Assembly: GCF_000426485.1 (NCBI RefSeq) | Contig: NZ_AUFL01000014.1 | Location: forward strand, 97,467-161,466 | Source: Indolivaga capnocytophagoides DSM 22835 | GTDB lineage: Bacteria > Bacteroidota > Bacteroidia > Bacteroidales > Dysgonomonadaceae | DNA length: 64,000 nt | Reading direction: 5' to 3' | Shown: positions 1 through 9,623 of the stretch, in pieces | How positions within the stretch are numbered: position 1 is the stretch's first letter | Layout: every line of letters starts with the position of its first letter | Position numbers and translations under genes: made by a program | The notes under the pieces: model-generated | The model's input: the letters and a program-made list of their open reading frames with translations, nothing else | Told to the model about the DNA's origin: nothing | The model's database searches: none

Positions 1-2610
1 TTCGGGATTGACATCAGCCCATACCGGAGCATACAGATCGTAACGTGATGCCCCCTCTTTCCATTTGAATACACCTACACCTACATTAAACGTTTCTTCT
101 TTAGAAGGCAAACGGGTTATTTCATTCTTGTAGTGAGTTGCATTCAGTCCGATATTCCAATCGAAATCTTTTGTCTTGATAGCATTGTAATTCAGTTCGA
201 TCTCCCATCCTGTATTTTTTATGTCTCCGATATTTTCCATAATCGAAGACATTCCCAATGATGGAGCCAGAGGACGGGATAGCAATAAATCTTTCGACTT
301 GCGGCTGAATACTTCGAATGTACCATTCACCTTATTATTAAATATCGAGAAATCAAGGCCTAAATTAGCCTGTACGTTCGTTTCCCATTTGATGTTCTTG
401 TTCGACAATTGGGATTGTACAACTCCGAATTTTCCTCCATAGCTGCTTGTTTCGAATAATCCCAGATAAGGATAATATCCGACATTATCATTTCCTACTT
501 CTCCATAGCTGGCTTTGATTTTTAGATTGTCCAACCACGATTTTGTACTTTTCATAAACGATTCCTCAGTAATACGCCATGATGCCCCTACCGAGTAGAA
601 TGTCCCCCAGCGGTTATCGGAAGCGAATCGTGAGGAGCCGTCGGTACGAATGCTGCCTGATATATAATAGCGGTTTTTAAAATCGTAATTAATACGGGAG
701 AAAAAGCTCGCCAGAGCATAATTGTCGGTACCCGACCATGCTGTAGGATCTTCTTCGGCGGTAGATATTTCTGTAAATATCGGAAGGTTTAGACCTTTAC
801 GGTATGCCCCGAATCCATTTGTTGTATATTTATAAGCTTCCTGTCCAAGCATTACATTGAGATGGTGGTCGTTACCTAACACTTTGTCATATACCAGAAC
901 ATTGTTTATGGTATGTGACGTATTACGGTAAGCTGCACGAGTTACAGAACCTTCTGCCGGAATGAGAGTTCCTTCTCGTTCGGGGCTTCTCCAGTTATTA
1001 TTGTATACATTCTGCAACTGGAAAGAATAGGTTGTTTTTAAAGTCAGTTCGGGAAGAATCGTAAATGTAAGAGCCGAAACGGTCTGAACATTGTCGTTCC
1101 AATTTTTGACCCTTTCGTTCAATGCTCCGTAAGGGCTCCATTTTGGCCACCAGGCACGTCCGTTGTTCCATCCTTCATCCAGTACTTTTCCTCCGGTATA
1201 TTCACTTACTGCGTATTGATTGTTCTTATGATCCCACAGGTATGCTGAATATTCCGACGGATACACTCTGAACACACGTGCCGCAAATCCTCCGTTATAG
1301 TTAGTGGATGATGCGAACAGGATGCTGTTATCCATAGAGAACCATTTACTGAGCTTTGATGTTAATGCTGCACGTCCGGTAAAACGTTTGAAGTGGTCGG
1401 CAATGAAAATACCCTTGTCATCCAGCATAGAGATAGACATGAAATAGCTGTTCTTATCGCCTAGCGATCCGCTGATATCTACTCCATAATCTTGTTTCAA
1501 TTTATTAGAAAATGCCTGGTCGAAAAGGTCTTCTTCCCAAAGCCGTTTTGCATCGGGCTTGATCTTACCGTCTAATCCGACAGGATTATCCATGTTCCAA
1601 CCTGATCGATACTGACGTACAGTGCCGTCATTGAGAGTGACGGGTGAAGTGTTCCAAAATACTTTAGTTACATTATCATAGGCATATTGGCGGGCTTGCT
1701 GATCGTTCATACTCATGAAGTCGGTTGCGTCATTATATAACCCTTCGAAAGTAAGTTCGTATTGTTTGGCTGCAGAAACTTTCTTTGGAAATTTTACAGC
1801 AAAATCGCTTGTAGCCCAGCTTGCCCTTAGGTTTATGGTTGTTTTTCCTGATTTACCTTTTTTTGTTGTGATGAGTATTACTCCATTTCCTGCTCTTGAT
1901 CCGTATAACGATGTCGAAGCAGCATCTTTAAGTACTGTGATTGATTCAATATCCGAATAAGAAATTGAATTGAGGGGAATGTCTGACGGCACACCATCTA
2001 TTACATACAGCGGGCTGCTATTGGCTGTCATAGAACCCAATCCGCGAATTACTACAGTACCATCATCACCGGGGCGTCCCGAATTATTTATAACCTGTAC
2101 TCCTGCGGATAAACCTTGTAGTCCTTGGGTAATATTGACGGGTTGTAAAGCCTCCAGTTTTTTATCACTGACGATGGACGCAGAACCTGTAAACGATGAT
2201 TTCTTTTGCGAGCCGTATGCAGTAACAATAACTTCATCAAGTTCTTCCGAGTTATCCGTTAGTTCTATTGTCAGAGTTTTTCGACCATTTAATGCAATAT
2301 CCTGGCTGACATATCCCACATAAGTGATAGAGAGTGCTGCGTTTGGGTTGGATACAGCAAGGACGAATTTTCCATCAAGATCAGTAGTTGTTCCGGTGGA
2401 TGTACCTTTTTCTTTAACTGATACTCCGATAAGAGGTTCACCTTGATTATCGGTGATTGTTCCCGACACCGAACTTTTGGTTTGCTGAATCTCTGTGATA
2501 TGAGCGGCATAGCTGTTTGCTGGGTATGCCAATGACAATAAAGTCATACATGACAGTGCTGTCACATTCAAAAAGACTTTGTCTTTAAATTTCAATTGTT
2601 TTCGATTCAT
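1..2610 (-). CDS. SusC/RagA-type TonB-dependent receptor, C-terminus cut by window edge
   Basis: Outer-membrane TonB-dependent transporter of the SusC class, which with a SusD lipoprotein imports oligosaccharides. Reading minus from the ATG at 2608-2610, 870 codons stay open to base 1. A signal peptide (about residues 1-38) is followed by a carboxypeptidase-regulatory-like domain (about 45-125), the SusC segment ELDEVIVTAYGSQKK, a plug with VIRGLGSMTANSSPLYVIDG, and barrel sequence such as RWGTFYSVGASWRI. SusC proteins are usually 1000-1100 residues, so about 150-200 C-terminal residues and the expected susD lie outside. It follows the GH27 gene by 78 bp, which suggests alpha-galactoside import; the substrate is inferred from that neighbour only. 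No frameshift seen. Confidence 0.95.
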   Translation of the reverse strand, partial: MNRKQLKFKDKVFLNVTALSCMTLLSLAYPANSYAAHITEIQQTKSSVSGTITDNQGEPLIGVSVKEKGTSTGTTTDLDGKFVLAVSNPNAALSITYVGYVSQDIALNGRKTLTIELTDNSEELDEVIVTAYGSQKKSSFTGSASIVSDKKLEALQPVNITQGLQGLSAGVQVINNSGRPGDDGTVVIRGLGSMTANSSPLYVIDGVPSDIPLNSISYSDIESITVLKDAASTSLYGSRAGNGVILITTKKGKSGKTTINLRASWATSDFAVKFPKKVSAAKQYELTFEGLYNDATDFMSMNDQQARQYAYDNVTKVFWNTSPVTLNDGTVRQYRSGWNMDNPVGLDGKIKPDAKRLWEEDLFDQAFSNKLKQDYGVDISGSLGDKNSYFMSISMLDDKGIFIADHFKRFTGRAALTSKLSKWFSMDNSILFASSTNYNGGFAARVFRVYPSEYSAYLWDHKNNQYAVSEYTGGKVLDEGWNNGRAWWPKWSPYGALNERVKNWNDNVQTVSALTFTILPELTLKTTYSFQLQNVYNNNWRSPEREGTLIPAEGSVTRAAYRNTSHTINNVLVYDKVLGNDHHLNVMLGQEAYKYTTNGFGAYRKGLNLPIFTEISTAEEDPTAWSGTDNYALASFFSRINYDFKNRYYISGSIRTDGSSRFASDNRWGTFYSVGASWRITEESFMKSTKSWLDNLKIKASYGEVGNDNVGYYPYLGLFETSSYGGKFGVVQSQLSNKNIKWETNVQANLGLDFSIFNNKVNGTFEVFSRKSKDLLLSRPLAPSLGMSSIMENIGDIKNTGWEIELNYNAIKTKDFDWNIGLNATHYKNEITRLPSKEETFNVGVGVFKWKEGASRYDLYAPVWADVNPE

Positions 2611-2626
2611 TTTTCATTTGATTTAA

Positions 2627-2637
2627 GGTCACAGACC
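2627..2637 (-). promoter_or_regulatory. GGTCTGAGACC-type palindrome (copy 1, before susC)
   Basis: On the minus strand this reads GGTCTGTGACC, preceded by GATAAATAAATA and followed by TTAAATC, and ends 16 bases before the susC-like ATG. It matches four other intergenic copies near 4570, 11328, 15753 and 40364. It could be a protein-binding dyad or a small mRNA hairpin; function unknown. Confidence 0.6.
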
Positions 2638-2688
2638 TATTTATTTATCAGTGAACGAGTAAACAAGTTGAATACATTTTACACTTGC

Positions 2689-3930
2689 TTACTTATTTAG
2701 CCTGTAGAATAGGCTTTCGTGAGGTTCGAGGGTCTTTTTCAGTCTCGTTTGAGTATCACCTTCATTTTGATGAGTCCAAACATTGCGTACGGTTCTGGGA
2801 GAGCGTTTCATATAAAGTGCTCCGTTTTCGAGGTCACTGTCATAGACGGTATCCATGTTCCAGTCATAGTCCAGGTCAATTTTGAAATTATTACGGTTAA
2901 TAAATAAGAATGCTGCATCGCCGCCTGACAACGGCTTTACGAGAATATCTATGCCATTCAGATGCAGGTATCTGAATGCTGAGCGTCCCAGCTTATCCTG
3001 ATTGATCGCTATGGCTTCTTTGTTGGTTAATAATTCTTTTGTGAATGAGTCCATTTCTCTCAAGTCGTTTCCTGCCATTAGAGGTGCAGCCATTATACAC
3101 CAGATAGCAAAGTGAGATTTGTACTCGGTTTGAGTTTGTCCGCCATTTCCGATTTCGAGCATTTCGAGATCGTTCCAATGTCCCGGTCCTGAATGTTTAT
3201 CTATCGTCATGGCCTTGTCTAATATTTGCAGAACGCCGACTCCGCCCCAGTTGAACTGGCAGTCGAAACAATCGCGGATATCGGCTGTTATCCGCCAAAG
3301 ATGTCCGATGCCTTTACCCCACTCCCAAGGTTTGTTTTCTCCCCACTCACAAATGCTGAATACAATAGGGCGTCCAGATGCTTTCAGTGCATCGCTCATT
3401 GTTTTATAAGCCGATTTGGCATCCTGATCTTCGTTATAGCACCAATCGTATTTAAGATAATCTACTCCCCATTCGGCGTACTGGCGCGCATCCTGAAACT
3501 GATATCCTCTGCTGCCCGGTCTCCCCTGACAGGTAAGGCTGCCTGCGCATGAGTATATTCCGAATTTTAAACCTAAACTGTGAATGTAATCTGCTACCGG
3601 TTTCATTCCATTCGGAAAATGTTCGGGATCTACTATTATATTTCCGTTTTTGTCTCGTCCGGTTTGCCAGCAGTCATCAATAACTACATATTCATAACCT
3701 GCGCTTTTCATACCAGATGATACCATGGCATCTGCCATTTCTTTTATAAGTTTTTCGCTTACCCGGCATCCGAATTTATTCCAGCTGTTCCATCCCATGG
3801 GTGGAGTTTGTGCTAATTGGTCGAAAGTATTTTCGCCAGATTTGTCTTTGGTTCCGAATTCTTGTTGACAATACCCCGACAGGGTAATCAAAAATAAACT
3901 TGTTGTTAATAATATTTCTTTTAATTTCAT
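2689..3930 (-). CDS. GH27 alpha-galactosidase, secreted
   Basis: Retaining glycoside hydrolase that removes terminal alpha-galactose from oligosaccharides or galactomannan. After a signal peptide (residues 1 to about 21, ending SGYCQ, possibly a lipobox) come the GH27 hallmarks: TPPMGWNSWNKFGC (about 42-55), DDCW (85-88), nucleophile in YLKYDWC (D162), the probable acid/base Asp in TADIRDCF (D217), and GHWNDLEMLEIGN. Length 413 is normal for a GH27 catalytic domain plus a short beta domain. It is upstream of the susC-like receptor on the same strand and divergent from the hybrid two-component regulator, the usual layout of a polysaccharide utilisation locus. Galactoside specificity follows from the family; the natural glycan is not determined. 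Confidence 0.95.
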   Translation of the reverse strand: MKLKEILLTTSLFLITLSGYCQQEFGTKDKSGENTFDQLAQTPPMGWNSWNKFGCRVSEKLIKEMADAMVSSGMKSAGYEYVVIDDCWQTGRDKNGNIIVDPEHFPNGMKPVADYIHSLGLKFGIYSCAGSLTCQGRPGSRGYQFQDARQYAEWGVDYLKYDWCYNEDQDAKSAYKTMSDALKASGRPIVFSICEWGENKPWEWGKGIGHLWRITADIRDCFDCQFNWGGVGVLQILDKAMTIDKHSGPGHWNDLEMLEIGNGGQTQTEYKSHFAIWCIMAAPLMAGNDLREMDSFTKELLTNKEAIAINQDKLGRSAFRYLHLNGIDILVKPLSGGDAAFLFINRNNFKIDLDYDWNMDTVYDSDLENGALYMKRSPRTVRNVWTHQNEGDTQTRLKKTLEPHESLFYRLNK

Positions 3931-4330
3931 AGGATACAGGTTATAAAGTTTTTTAAGGGAGTAGGAGTATAATTCTTATTTCACAAAATTCGTTAAATAG
4001 AAGGCTTTCCTTATACTAAAAAACTCCAAAATGATACAACTTTTCTCTAATATTCAGTCGGTTATAATTTATGTTATAATATTGTATTGTGGTGGTTAAT
4101 AAATAATTAAGTTTTAAATCATAGGATTGTATTATTCTTTTGGAGTATTTTGCGATAGATTACAGAATCATAAAAAATTGCGATATTTAGGATTATAGAT
4201 CCTTTTGTAGAAAAGAAAACAACCATTTATTCTTTTTATCTATGCAGAAAAGACGGGCAGCCTCTCTTGTTTATAAGGTATTCTTCCAACAATTGGAAAA
4301 ATTCGGTAATGAAAAAATCAGCCAATAAAG

Positions 4331-4370
4331 GAAAAGGTTTACAAAAGTGAGTAACCTTTGTCACCTTTTT
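4331..4370. repeat. AAAAGGTTACAAAAG-type intergenic repeat, inverted pair
   Basis: AAAAGGTTTACAAAAGTGAG is followed at once by GTAACCTTTGTCACCTTTTT, which is its approximate reverse complement. The same word occurs at 14135-14156, 14209-14229 and 63769-63789, always between genes. This looks like a small dispersed repeat family; no open reading frame is associated. Confidence 0.5.
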
Positions 4371-4569
4371 GAAATAGCTCCAAACCCTTGAAATGGCTTG
4401 TTTAGGCGGTAGTAAAATTCTCCTTAAGGAGCAGAGGAGTGAAAAGTAACAATAGAAAGATGTGCAATTTTGAGGTTATTTTTGTTACTTTTTTGAGAAT
4501 AAGTAACAGAAAGTATTTAAAGATGTATTTGTAAGTGGTAATATGTTGTACATATAAAGTGGATAAATA

Positions 4570-4580
4570 GGTCTGAGATA
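4570..4580 (+). promoter_or_regulatory. GGTCTGAGACC-type element (copy 2, before HTCS)
   Basis: GGTCTGAGATA preceded by GGATAAATA and followed by TTAAATTAG, 22 bases before the ATG of the hybrid regulator. The flanks match copy 1 (GATAAAT... and TTAAA), so the conserved unit is larger than the palindrome. The right palindrome arm is degenerate here. Confidence 0.5.
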
Positions 4581-4602
4581 TTAAATTAGAAATCCGGATA
4601 TT

Positions 4603-7600
4603 ATGAAAAAATATATATGGCTATCTTTTGTAACTTATTTTCTGAATATAGTTTTCGGACTGTCAATTTATGCTATTGACCTCAATTTTAAGACTTATCT
4701 TGTCGAAAACGGATTGTCTTCAAATACTGTGTATTCAGCTTTGCAAGACACAAAAGGTTTTATGTGGTTTGGAACAGAAGACGGGCTCAACCGTTTCAAC
4801 GGATATGAGTTCAAAACATACCGTAATGTACCCAGGGATACTACATCTCTGATTAATAATTACGTTTACTGTTGCTTCGAAGACAATAGCCGCATTTTAT
4901 GGGTAGGCACGGAGAGAGGTGTCTGTACCTACAATCCGCAAACCAATAAATTTAAGGCTTTCAAGATGAAGGCGCAGGACGGTACATGTATCAACGACCG
5001 CATCCAGAATATTGTGGCTGATGAAAAAGGAAATATCTGGATAGCGTCGTACCGCCAAGGGGTATTTTTGTATAACCGGAAATCGAATAGCTTGAAACGA
5101 TATTCATTTTCGAAATATACTGATCCTTTACAATCGTCTGATCTCATAACCTATTTATATAAGGATAAGGATAATACTATATGGACATCGGTCAACTCTA
5201 CGGCATATCAGATTTATCGTCTCGATAAAAACTCAGATCGTTTTATTCCAGCTTTTCCTCATATTGCTCCATCCGAATTGAAAAAATTATCATCATATAG
5301 TATAATAGAAGATACATTCGGAACTTTATGGTTTGGTACATGGAATAACGGGTTGTACGAAGTGGATAAGATAAGCGGGATAGTAAACAGTTATCTGAAT
5401 ACGGAAAATGCAGATAAAATTGTACATATACATACTATAACCGAATATGAGCCGGGAAATCTGTTGATCGGTTCTGATGATGGGTTGACTTCTTTTGCTG
5501 TTTCGCCCATTATCGGAAATAGAAGAGTGTTTCATTTACAGGAGCCTGATATCTCGAGCCGGTTTATTTATCCGATCTATCAGGATCGGGAAGGCGGGTT
5601 GTGGATAGGTACTTATTACGGAGGTATAAATTATGCGGCTCCCAGCCGTAACTATTTTGCAAGTTATACTCATGATCCGAATAAGAATTCGGTATCGGGA
5701 AACGTTATCAGTTCTTTTTGTGAGGACGAATCCGGTAATCTTTGGATAGGAACCGACGACGGAGGGTTGAATTACATGGATAAACGTTCGGGGCTGTTTA
5801 CCTCCTATAGACCGCAGAAAGGAAAAAACAGCATTTCTTTCCATAACATACACGGGCTGTGTTTGGATGAAAATAATCTCTGGATTGGGACATATACCGG
5901 AGGATTGAATGTGATGGATGTGACAACAAAACAATTCAGATGTTATAAGAATAACCCCAATGATTCGACCAGCATTGATGTCAATAATATCTTTTCTCTT
6001 TACAAGGATTCCCGTAATAATATATGGGTAGGGACTACTCAGGGGATAAATCGCTATAATAGATCTTCTGATAATTTTAACCGCATAAGAAAGCTGTCGG
6101 CTGTAACTATCGATATACTTGAATACAACAAAATCTTGTGGTTTGCTACTATCGGAAATGGTTTGCATGTTTATGATCCGGCTACCCGCAGGTGGACAAA
6201 CTATTTGTTTGAATCAAAAAACAAAAATTCGCTGATTAGTAATGAGGTATTATGTTTATGTACCGATGATAACAATCAACTATGGATTGGAACGAACAGC
6301 GGACTTTGTAAGTTTAATCCCCAAGAGAATAACTTCACTAATATTTTACTCACTACACAAAGCAATACGATTTATAAGATTATCAGTGATAAAGAATTCT
6401 TGTGGATTACCACAGGCAGAGGGCTGATCCGTTTCGATACCAAGCGTAATCAGTTGCGTACATTCACAAAAAGCGATGGTTTGTTAAGCGATCTCTTTAT
6501 TCAGAATTCAGGTATTAAAACATCCTCGGGACGTATTTATATCGGTACAGCTAACGGATTCAATGCTTTTTATCCGAAACAAATAATAACCAACAGGTAT
6601 ATTCCTCCGGTGGTATTGACCGACTTTCAGATTTTTAACAAATCGGTGGACAATCCCGAAGAATACATGTCTGTCTCCAAAGACAGTATTATGCAGTTGA
6701 CTTTGCCTTACAGTAAAAATGTATTCAGTCTCGAATACACCGCACTCAGTTACTTTGCACCCGAAAAAAACGAATATGCCTTTATGCTTGAAGGTTTTGA
6801 TAAGGAATGGAACTATGTAGGTAATCAGAGACGGACAACGTATACTAATTTATCGCCCGGAGAATATACATTCCGTGTCAAGGCTTCGAATAATGACGGT
6901 ATATGGAATGATGCAGGGCTTACACTTAAGATCGTAATTACGCCTCCTTTCTGGAGAACTAATATTGCCATAGTCCTGTATATAGTCATATATATAGTGG
7001 CAATGATTATTATCTCGAAATATATAAGGAAAGTGAATGCTAGAAAGGACAAAGCCAAGATGGAAAAAATGCGGGCAGCTCATGAAAAAGAAATACATGA
7101 TGCTAAAATCAATTTTTTCACAACTATAGCTCATGAGATACGTACACCTGTCAGCCTGATTATAGGTCCTCTCGAAAAGATAATAGAGATATCTGATCAA
7201 TTTCCAGAGAAGATAAAAAGCGATTTAAACATTATTGACAGGAATAGTCAGAGATTACTTTTTCTTGTAAATCAGCTGCTGGATTTTAGGAAGATGGAGC
7301 AGGAATCTGTTCAGATGTCTTATTCGGAATGTAATGTAGATGAGGTACTGTCGAACATTTGTGAACGCTTCCGTCCTTCCCTTGAACAACGCAATATCCG
7401 ACTGGAGTATCAGAGTGATAATAAAGACTTCAAAGCCGTGACGGATGTGGAGAATCTGACAAAAGCGATCAGCAACTTATTGAATAATGCTGCAAAATTT
7501 ACACGGGATTACATCGAGCTATCTCTGAATACAAATACTGATAACAATACTTTTTGTATACAGGTTACGGATAATGGGCGTGGTATTCCCGACGAATACC

Positions 7601-8640
7601 GGCAAAAAATATTTGATCTGTTTTTTCAGGTTCCGGGAAATACTAAATCGGGAACTGGTATCGGTTTGAATTTGGTGAAAAGGATTGTTGATGCTCTTGA
7701 TGGAACAATAGAAGTGCACAGCATTGAAGATGAAAAGACCATGTTTACGATTGTACTTCCATCAGGGCAATGCAAGGAGGATATAATACAGCGTTTACAG
7801 TCGGAAGCAACAGAGCATATCCCTGTGGAACTGAGTGGTAATGATACATGGCGAAATGAATGTCCGGAAAAGTCGGGGAGGGCAGGACGCCTTACAATTT
7901 TGGTTGTCGAAGATAATATGGATATTCAGGAGTTTCTGTGGAAAAATCTATCGGATACCTACCGAATATTGCTTGCCGACAATGGAGAAGAAGGAATTAA
8001 GGTATTACAAGAAAATGAAGTGAATCTGATAGTGAGCGATATAATGATGCCTAAAATGGACGGAATAGAATTTTGCAGTTATGTCAGAAATAATATTTTG
8101 TGGAGCCATATTCCGATCATATTGCTTACTGCAAAAAATAATACCTCTACAAAAGTAGAAGCCATGGAAAGCGGAGCAGATGCTTATGTCGAAAAGCCTT
8201 TTTCCATTCGCTTTTTAGCAGCGCAAATCCGTAATCTGTTATCCATCCGTGAGGCATTGCAGAAGAAGTATGCCGAAACTCCGCTTGTTCCCCTAAGCAG
8301 CATAGCAGGCAACAAGACTGATAAAGAGTTTCTGTCGAAGGTAAATGATATTATTGAGCACAATATTTCGAATGAGAACTTCTCTATGGATGATCTTGCT
8401 GAAGAACTATGTATAAGCAGCTCCGGACTTTTTGCCAAGATTAAAAATATTTCGGGATGTACTCCTAATAAGTTATTATTGCTTGTCCGTCTTAAAAAAG
8501 CCGCAGAATTACTGCAGCAAGACAATTTCCGAATAAATGAAGTCTGTTATATGGTTGGGTTTAATAATCCTTCTTATTTTGCCAAATGTTTTCAGAAGCA
8601 GTTTGGGGTTTTACCAAAAGATTTTAAGAATAATTCGTGA
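4603..8640 (+). CDS. Hybrid two-component system sensor/regulator (HTCS)
   Basis: One-protein two-component system that senses a glycan breakdown product in the periplasm and activates utilisation genes. Domains in order (1345 residues): signal/anchor (1 to about 24), a large periplasmic part of two-component-regulator propeller repeats (FMWFGTEDGLNRFN, LWIGTNSGLCKFN and similar, about 30-690), Y_Y_Y domain (about 715-780), membrane helix (about 786-806), histidine kinase with FFTTIAHEIRTPVSLI (His844), N-box NLLNNAAKFT and G-box GTGIGLNLVK, receiver with DIMMPKMDG (Asp1146) and EKPF, and a C-terminal AraC helix-turn-helix (about 1240-1345, VCYMVGFNNPSYFAKCFQKQFG). All catalytic residues are present. 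Divergent from the GH27/susC genes, its likely targets. The short GGTCTGAGA element lies just upstream. Confidence 0.95.
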   Translation: MKKYIWLSFVTYFLNIVFGLSIYAIDLNFKTYLVENGLSSNTVYSALQDTKGFMWFGTEDGLNRFNGYEFKTYRNVPRDTTSLINNYVYCCFEDNSRILWVGTERGVCTYNPQTNKFKAFKMKAQDGTCINDRIQNIVADEKGNIWIASYRQGVFLYNRKSNSLKRYSFSKYTDPLQSSDLITYLYKDKDNTIWTSVNSTAYQIYRLDKNSDRFIPAFPHIAPSELKKLSSYSIIEDTFGTLWFGTWNNGLYEVDKISGIVNSYLNTENADKIVHIHTITEYEPGNLLIGSDDGLTSFAVSPIIGNRRVFHLQEPDISSRFIYPIYQDREGGLWIGTYYGGINYAAPSRNYFASYTHDPNKNSVSGNVISSFCEDESGNLWIGTDDGGLNYMDKRSGLFTSYRPQKGKNSISFHNIHGLCLDENNLWIGTYTGGLNVMDVTTKQFRCYKNNPNDSTSIDVNNIFSLYKDSRNNIWVGTTQGINRYNRSSDNFNRIRKLSAVTIDILEYNKILWFATIGNGLHVYDPATRRWTNYLFESKNKNSLISNEVLCLCTDDNNQLWIGTNSGLCKFNPQENNFTNILLTTQSNTIYKIISDKEFLWITTGRGLIRFDTKRNQLRTFTKSDGLLSDLFIQNSGIKTSSGRIYIGTANGFNAFYPKQIITNRYIPPVVLTDFQIFNKSVDNPEEYMSVSKDSIMQLTLPYSKNVFSLEYTALSYFAPEKNEYAFMLEGFDKEWNYVGNQRRTTYTNLSPGEYTFRVKASNNDGIWNDAGLTLKIVITPPFWRTNIAIVLYIVIYIVAMIIISKYIRKVNARKDKAKMEKMRAAHEKEIHDAKINFFTTIAHEIRTPVSLIIGPLEKIIEISDQFPEKIKSDLNIIDRNSQRLLFLVNQLLDFRKMEQESVQMSYSECNVDEVLSNICERFRPSLEQRNIRLEYQSDNKDFKAVTDVENLTKAISNLLNNAAKFTRDYIELSLNTNTDNNTFCIQVTDNGRGIPDEYRQKIFDLFFQVPGNTKSGTGIGLNLVKRIVDALDGTIEVHSIEDEKTMFTIVLPSGQCKEDIIQRLQSEATEHIPVELSGNDTWRNECPEKSGRAGRLTILVVEDNMDIQEFLWKNLSDTYRILLADNGEEGIKVLQENEVNLIVSDIMMPKMDGIEFCSYVRNNILWSHIPIILLTAKNNTSTKVEAMESGADAYVEKPFSIRFLAAQIRNLLSIREALQKKYAETPLVPLSSIAGNKTDKEFLSKVNDIIEHNISNENFSMDDLAEELCISSSGLFAKIKNISGCTPNKLLLLVRLKKAAELLQQDNFRINEVCYMVGFNNPSYFAKCFQKQFGVLPKDFKNNS

Positions 8641-8675
8641 TCTTATATGTGATAAAATATTTATGATTACGTATT

Positions 8676-9587
8676 TTAAGTGTTGATTGGGCCTCGTTTC
8701 CGTTGGAAATATTTTATAATATATTCATTAAAGACAATCCCGAATACAATCAGGAAGAGTCCGATATAAGTCGTTATGTATATGTGTTCGCCTAATACCA
8801 GGTGAATAAAGAATAATGAAAGGAAAGGCGATAAATAACACATTTGATTGATCAGTGCAGAGTTATCTGTTTTACGTATTGCCAGACCAAAGAATATGAA
8901 GGGAATGCCCATTTCGAATGCTCCGACATACATACTGGATAATACCCCGGGAATTGAATGTAGGTTGACGCCGACAAAAAATGAGGCTATCAGCAGATAC
9001 ATCGACCCGAATAAGAAACTAAGGAATAGTGTAACTGTACTGTCAATATGTTTGTTCATATTATTTACGATCCAGTACGATGCCCAAAGAAAAGCACTCA
9101 GTAAAGCAAGCAACAACCCTCCTACCGGAAGTCCCTCTCCTTGTAGTCCTGTACCTCCAAGCGAGATAAACACAACTCCGGTTAAAGAGAGAGCCATTCC
9201 TATATACTTGAGCGCAGGTATCTGCTGATGGGCAAAAATGGCCAGCAATACCAATAAGACGATAGGCCAGCAATAATTTATAGGCTGTGCTACTTGCGCC
9301 GGCAGCAGATTATAAGCCTTGAATAGTACAAGATAATACGCCACAGGATTAAGTAAGCCGATCAAAGCGAATTTACCCCATTGGCGAGAAGGAAGAGATG
9401 ATAATAATGCCCATTTCCGTTGAATGGTCATTGTTACAGAGAAAATACATAAAGCTGTGAAACTGGCAATCAAAAGCATCTCGAAATGAGTAAAATTCCG
9501 TAATGCTACTTTAAACATCGTTGCAACGGTAGACCAGCTCAATACAGCTATCGCTGCATATAGAATTGCCTTATTAGTGTCTTTCAT
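8676..9587 (-). CDS. EamA/DMT-family transporter
   Basis: Predicted inner-membrane drug/metabolite transporter with about ten hydrophobic helices in two EamA repeats (about 1-145 and 150-295). Typical segments are AIAVLSWSTVATMFK near the N-terminus and QPINYCWPIVLLVLLAIFAH at the end of repeat one. Length 303 is normal. It starts 36 bases after the stop of the aminopeptidase gene on the same strand, so the two may be co-transcribed; export of an amino acid or peptide product would fit but is only inferred from the neighbour. Substrate unknown. Confidence 0.88.
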   Translation of the reverse strand: MKDTNKAILYAAIAVLSWSTVATMFKVALRNFTHFEMLLIASFTALCIFSVTMTIQRKWALLSSLPSRQWGKFALIGLLNPVAYYLVLFKAYNLLPAQVAQPINYCWPIVLLVLLAIFAHQQIPALKYIGMALSLTGVVFISLGGTGLQGEGLPVGGLLLALLSAFLWASYWIVNNMNKHIDSTVTLFLSFLFGSMYLLIASFFVGVNLHSIPGVLSSMYVGAFEMGIPFIFFGLAIRKTDNSALINQMCYLSPFLSLFFIHLVLGEHIYITTYIGLFLIVFGIVFNEYIIKYFQRKRGPINT

Positions 9588-9623
9588 AAGTTCTGATAAA
9601 CAATATATAAAGGGGGTGGGCTC

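Larger units (their letters stand above)
3931..4602. other. Divergent intergenic region between GH27 and HTCS genes
   Basis: 672 bases with no convincing gene. It must hold promoters for the alpha-galactosidase (leftward) and the hybrid regulator (rightward). Visible structure: a copy of the AAAAGGTnACAAAAG repeat arranged as an imperfect inverted pair (4331-4370), a perfect 12-base palindrome CTCCTTAAGGAG (4420-4431), further GTTACTTTT/AAGTAACA fragments (about 4488-4510), and a GGTCTGAGA element (4570-4580). Confidence 0.6.

Noticed and set aside
221..2323. Three plus-strand frames (221-442, 1715-1960, 1970-2323)
   Set aside because: They are antisense to the continuous SusC-like minus-strand frame and show no domain features.
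5536..6168. 210-codon minus frame inside the HTCS gene
   Set aside because: Antisense shadow of the repeat-rich propeller region; no start context or protein family.
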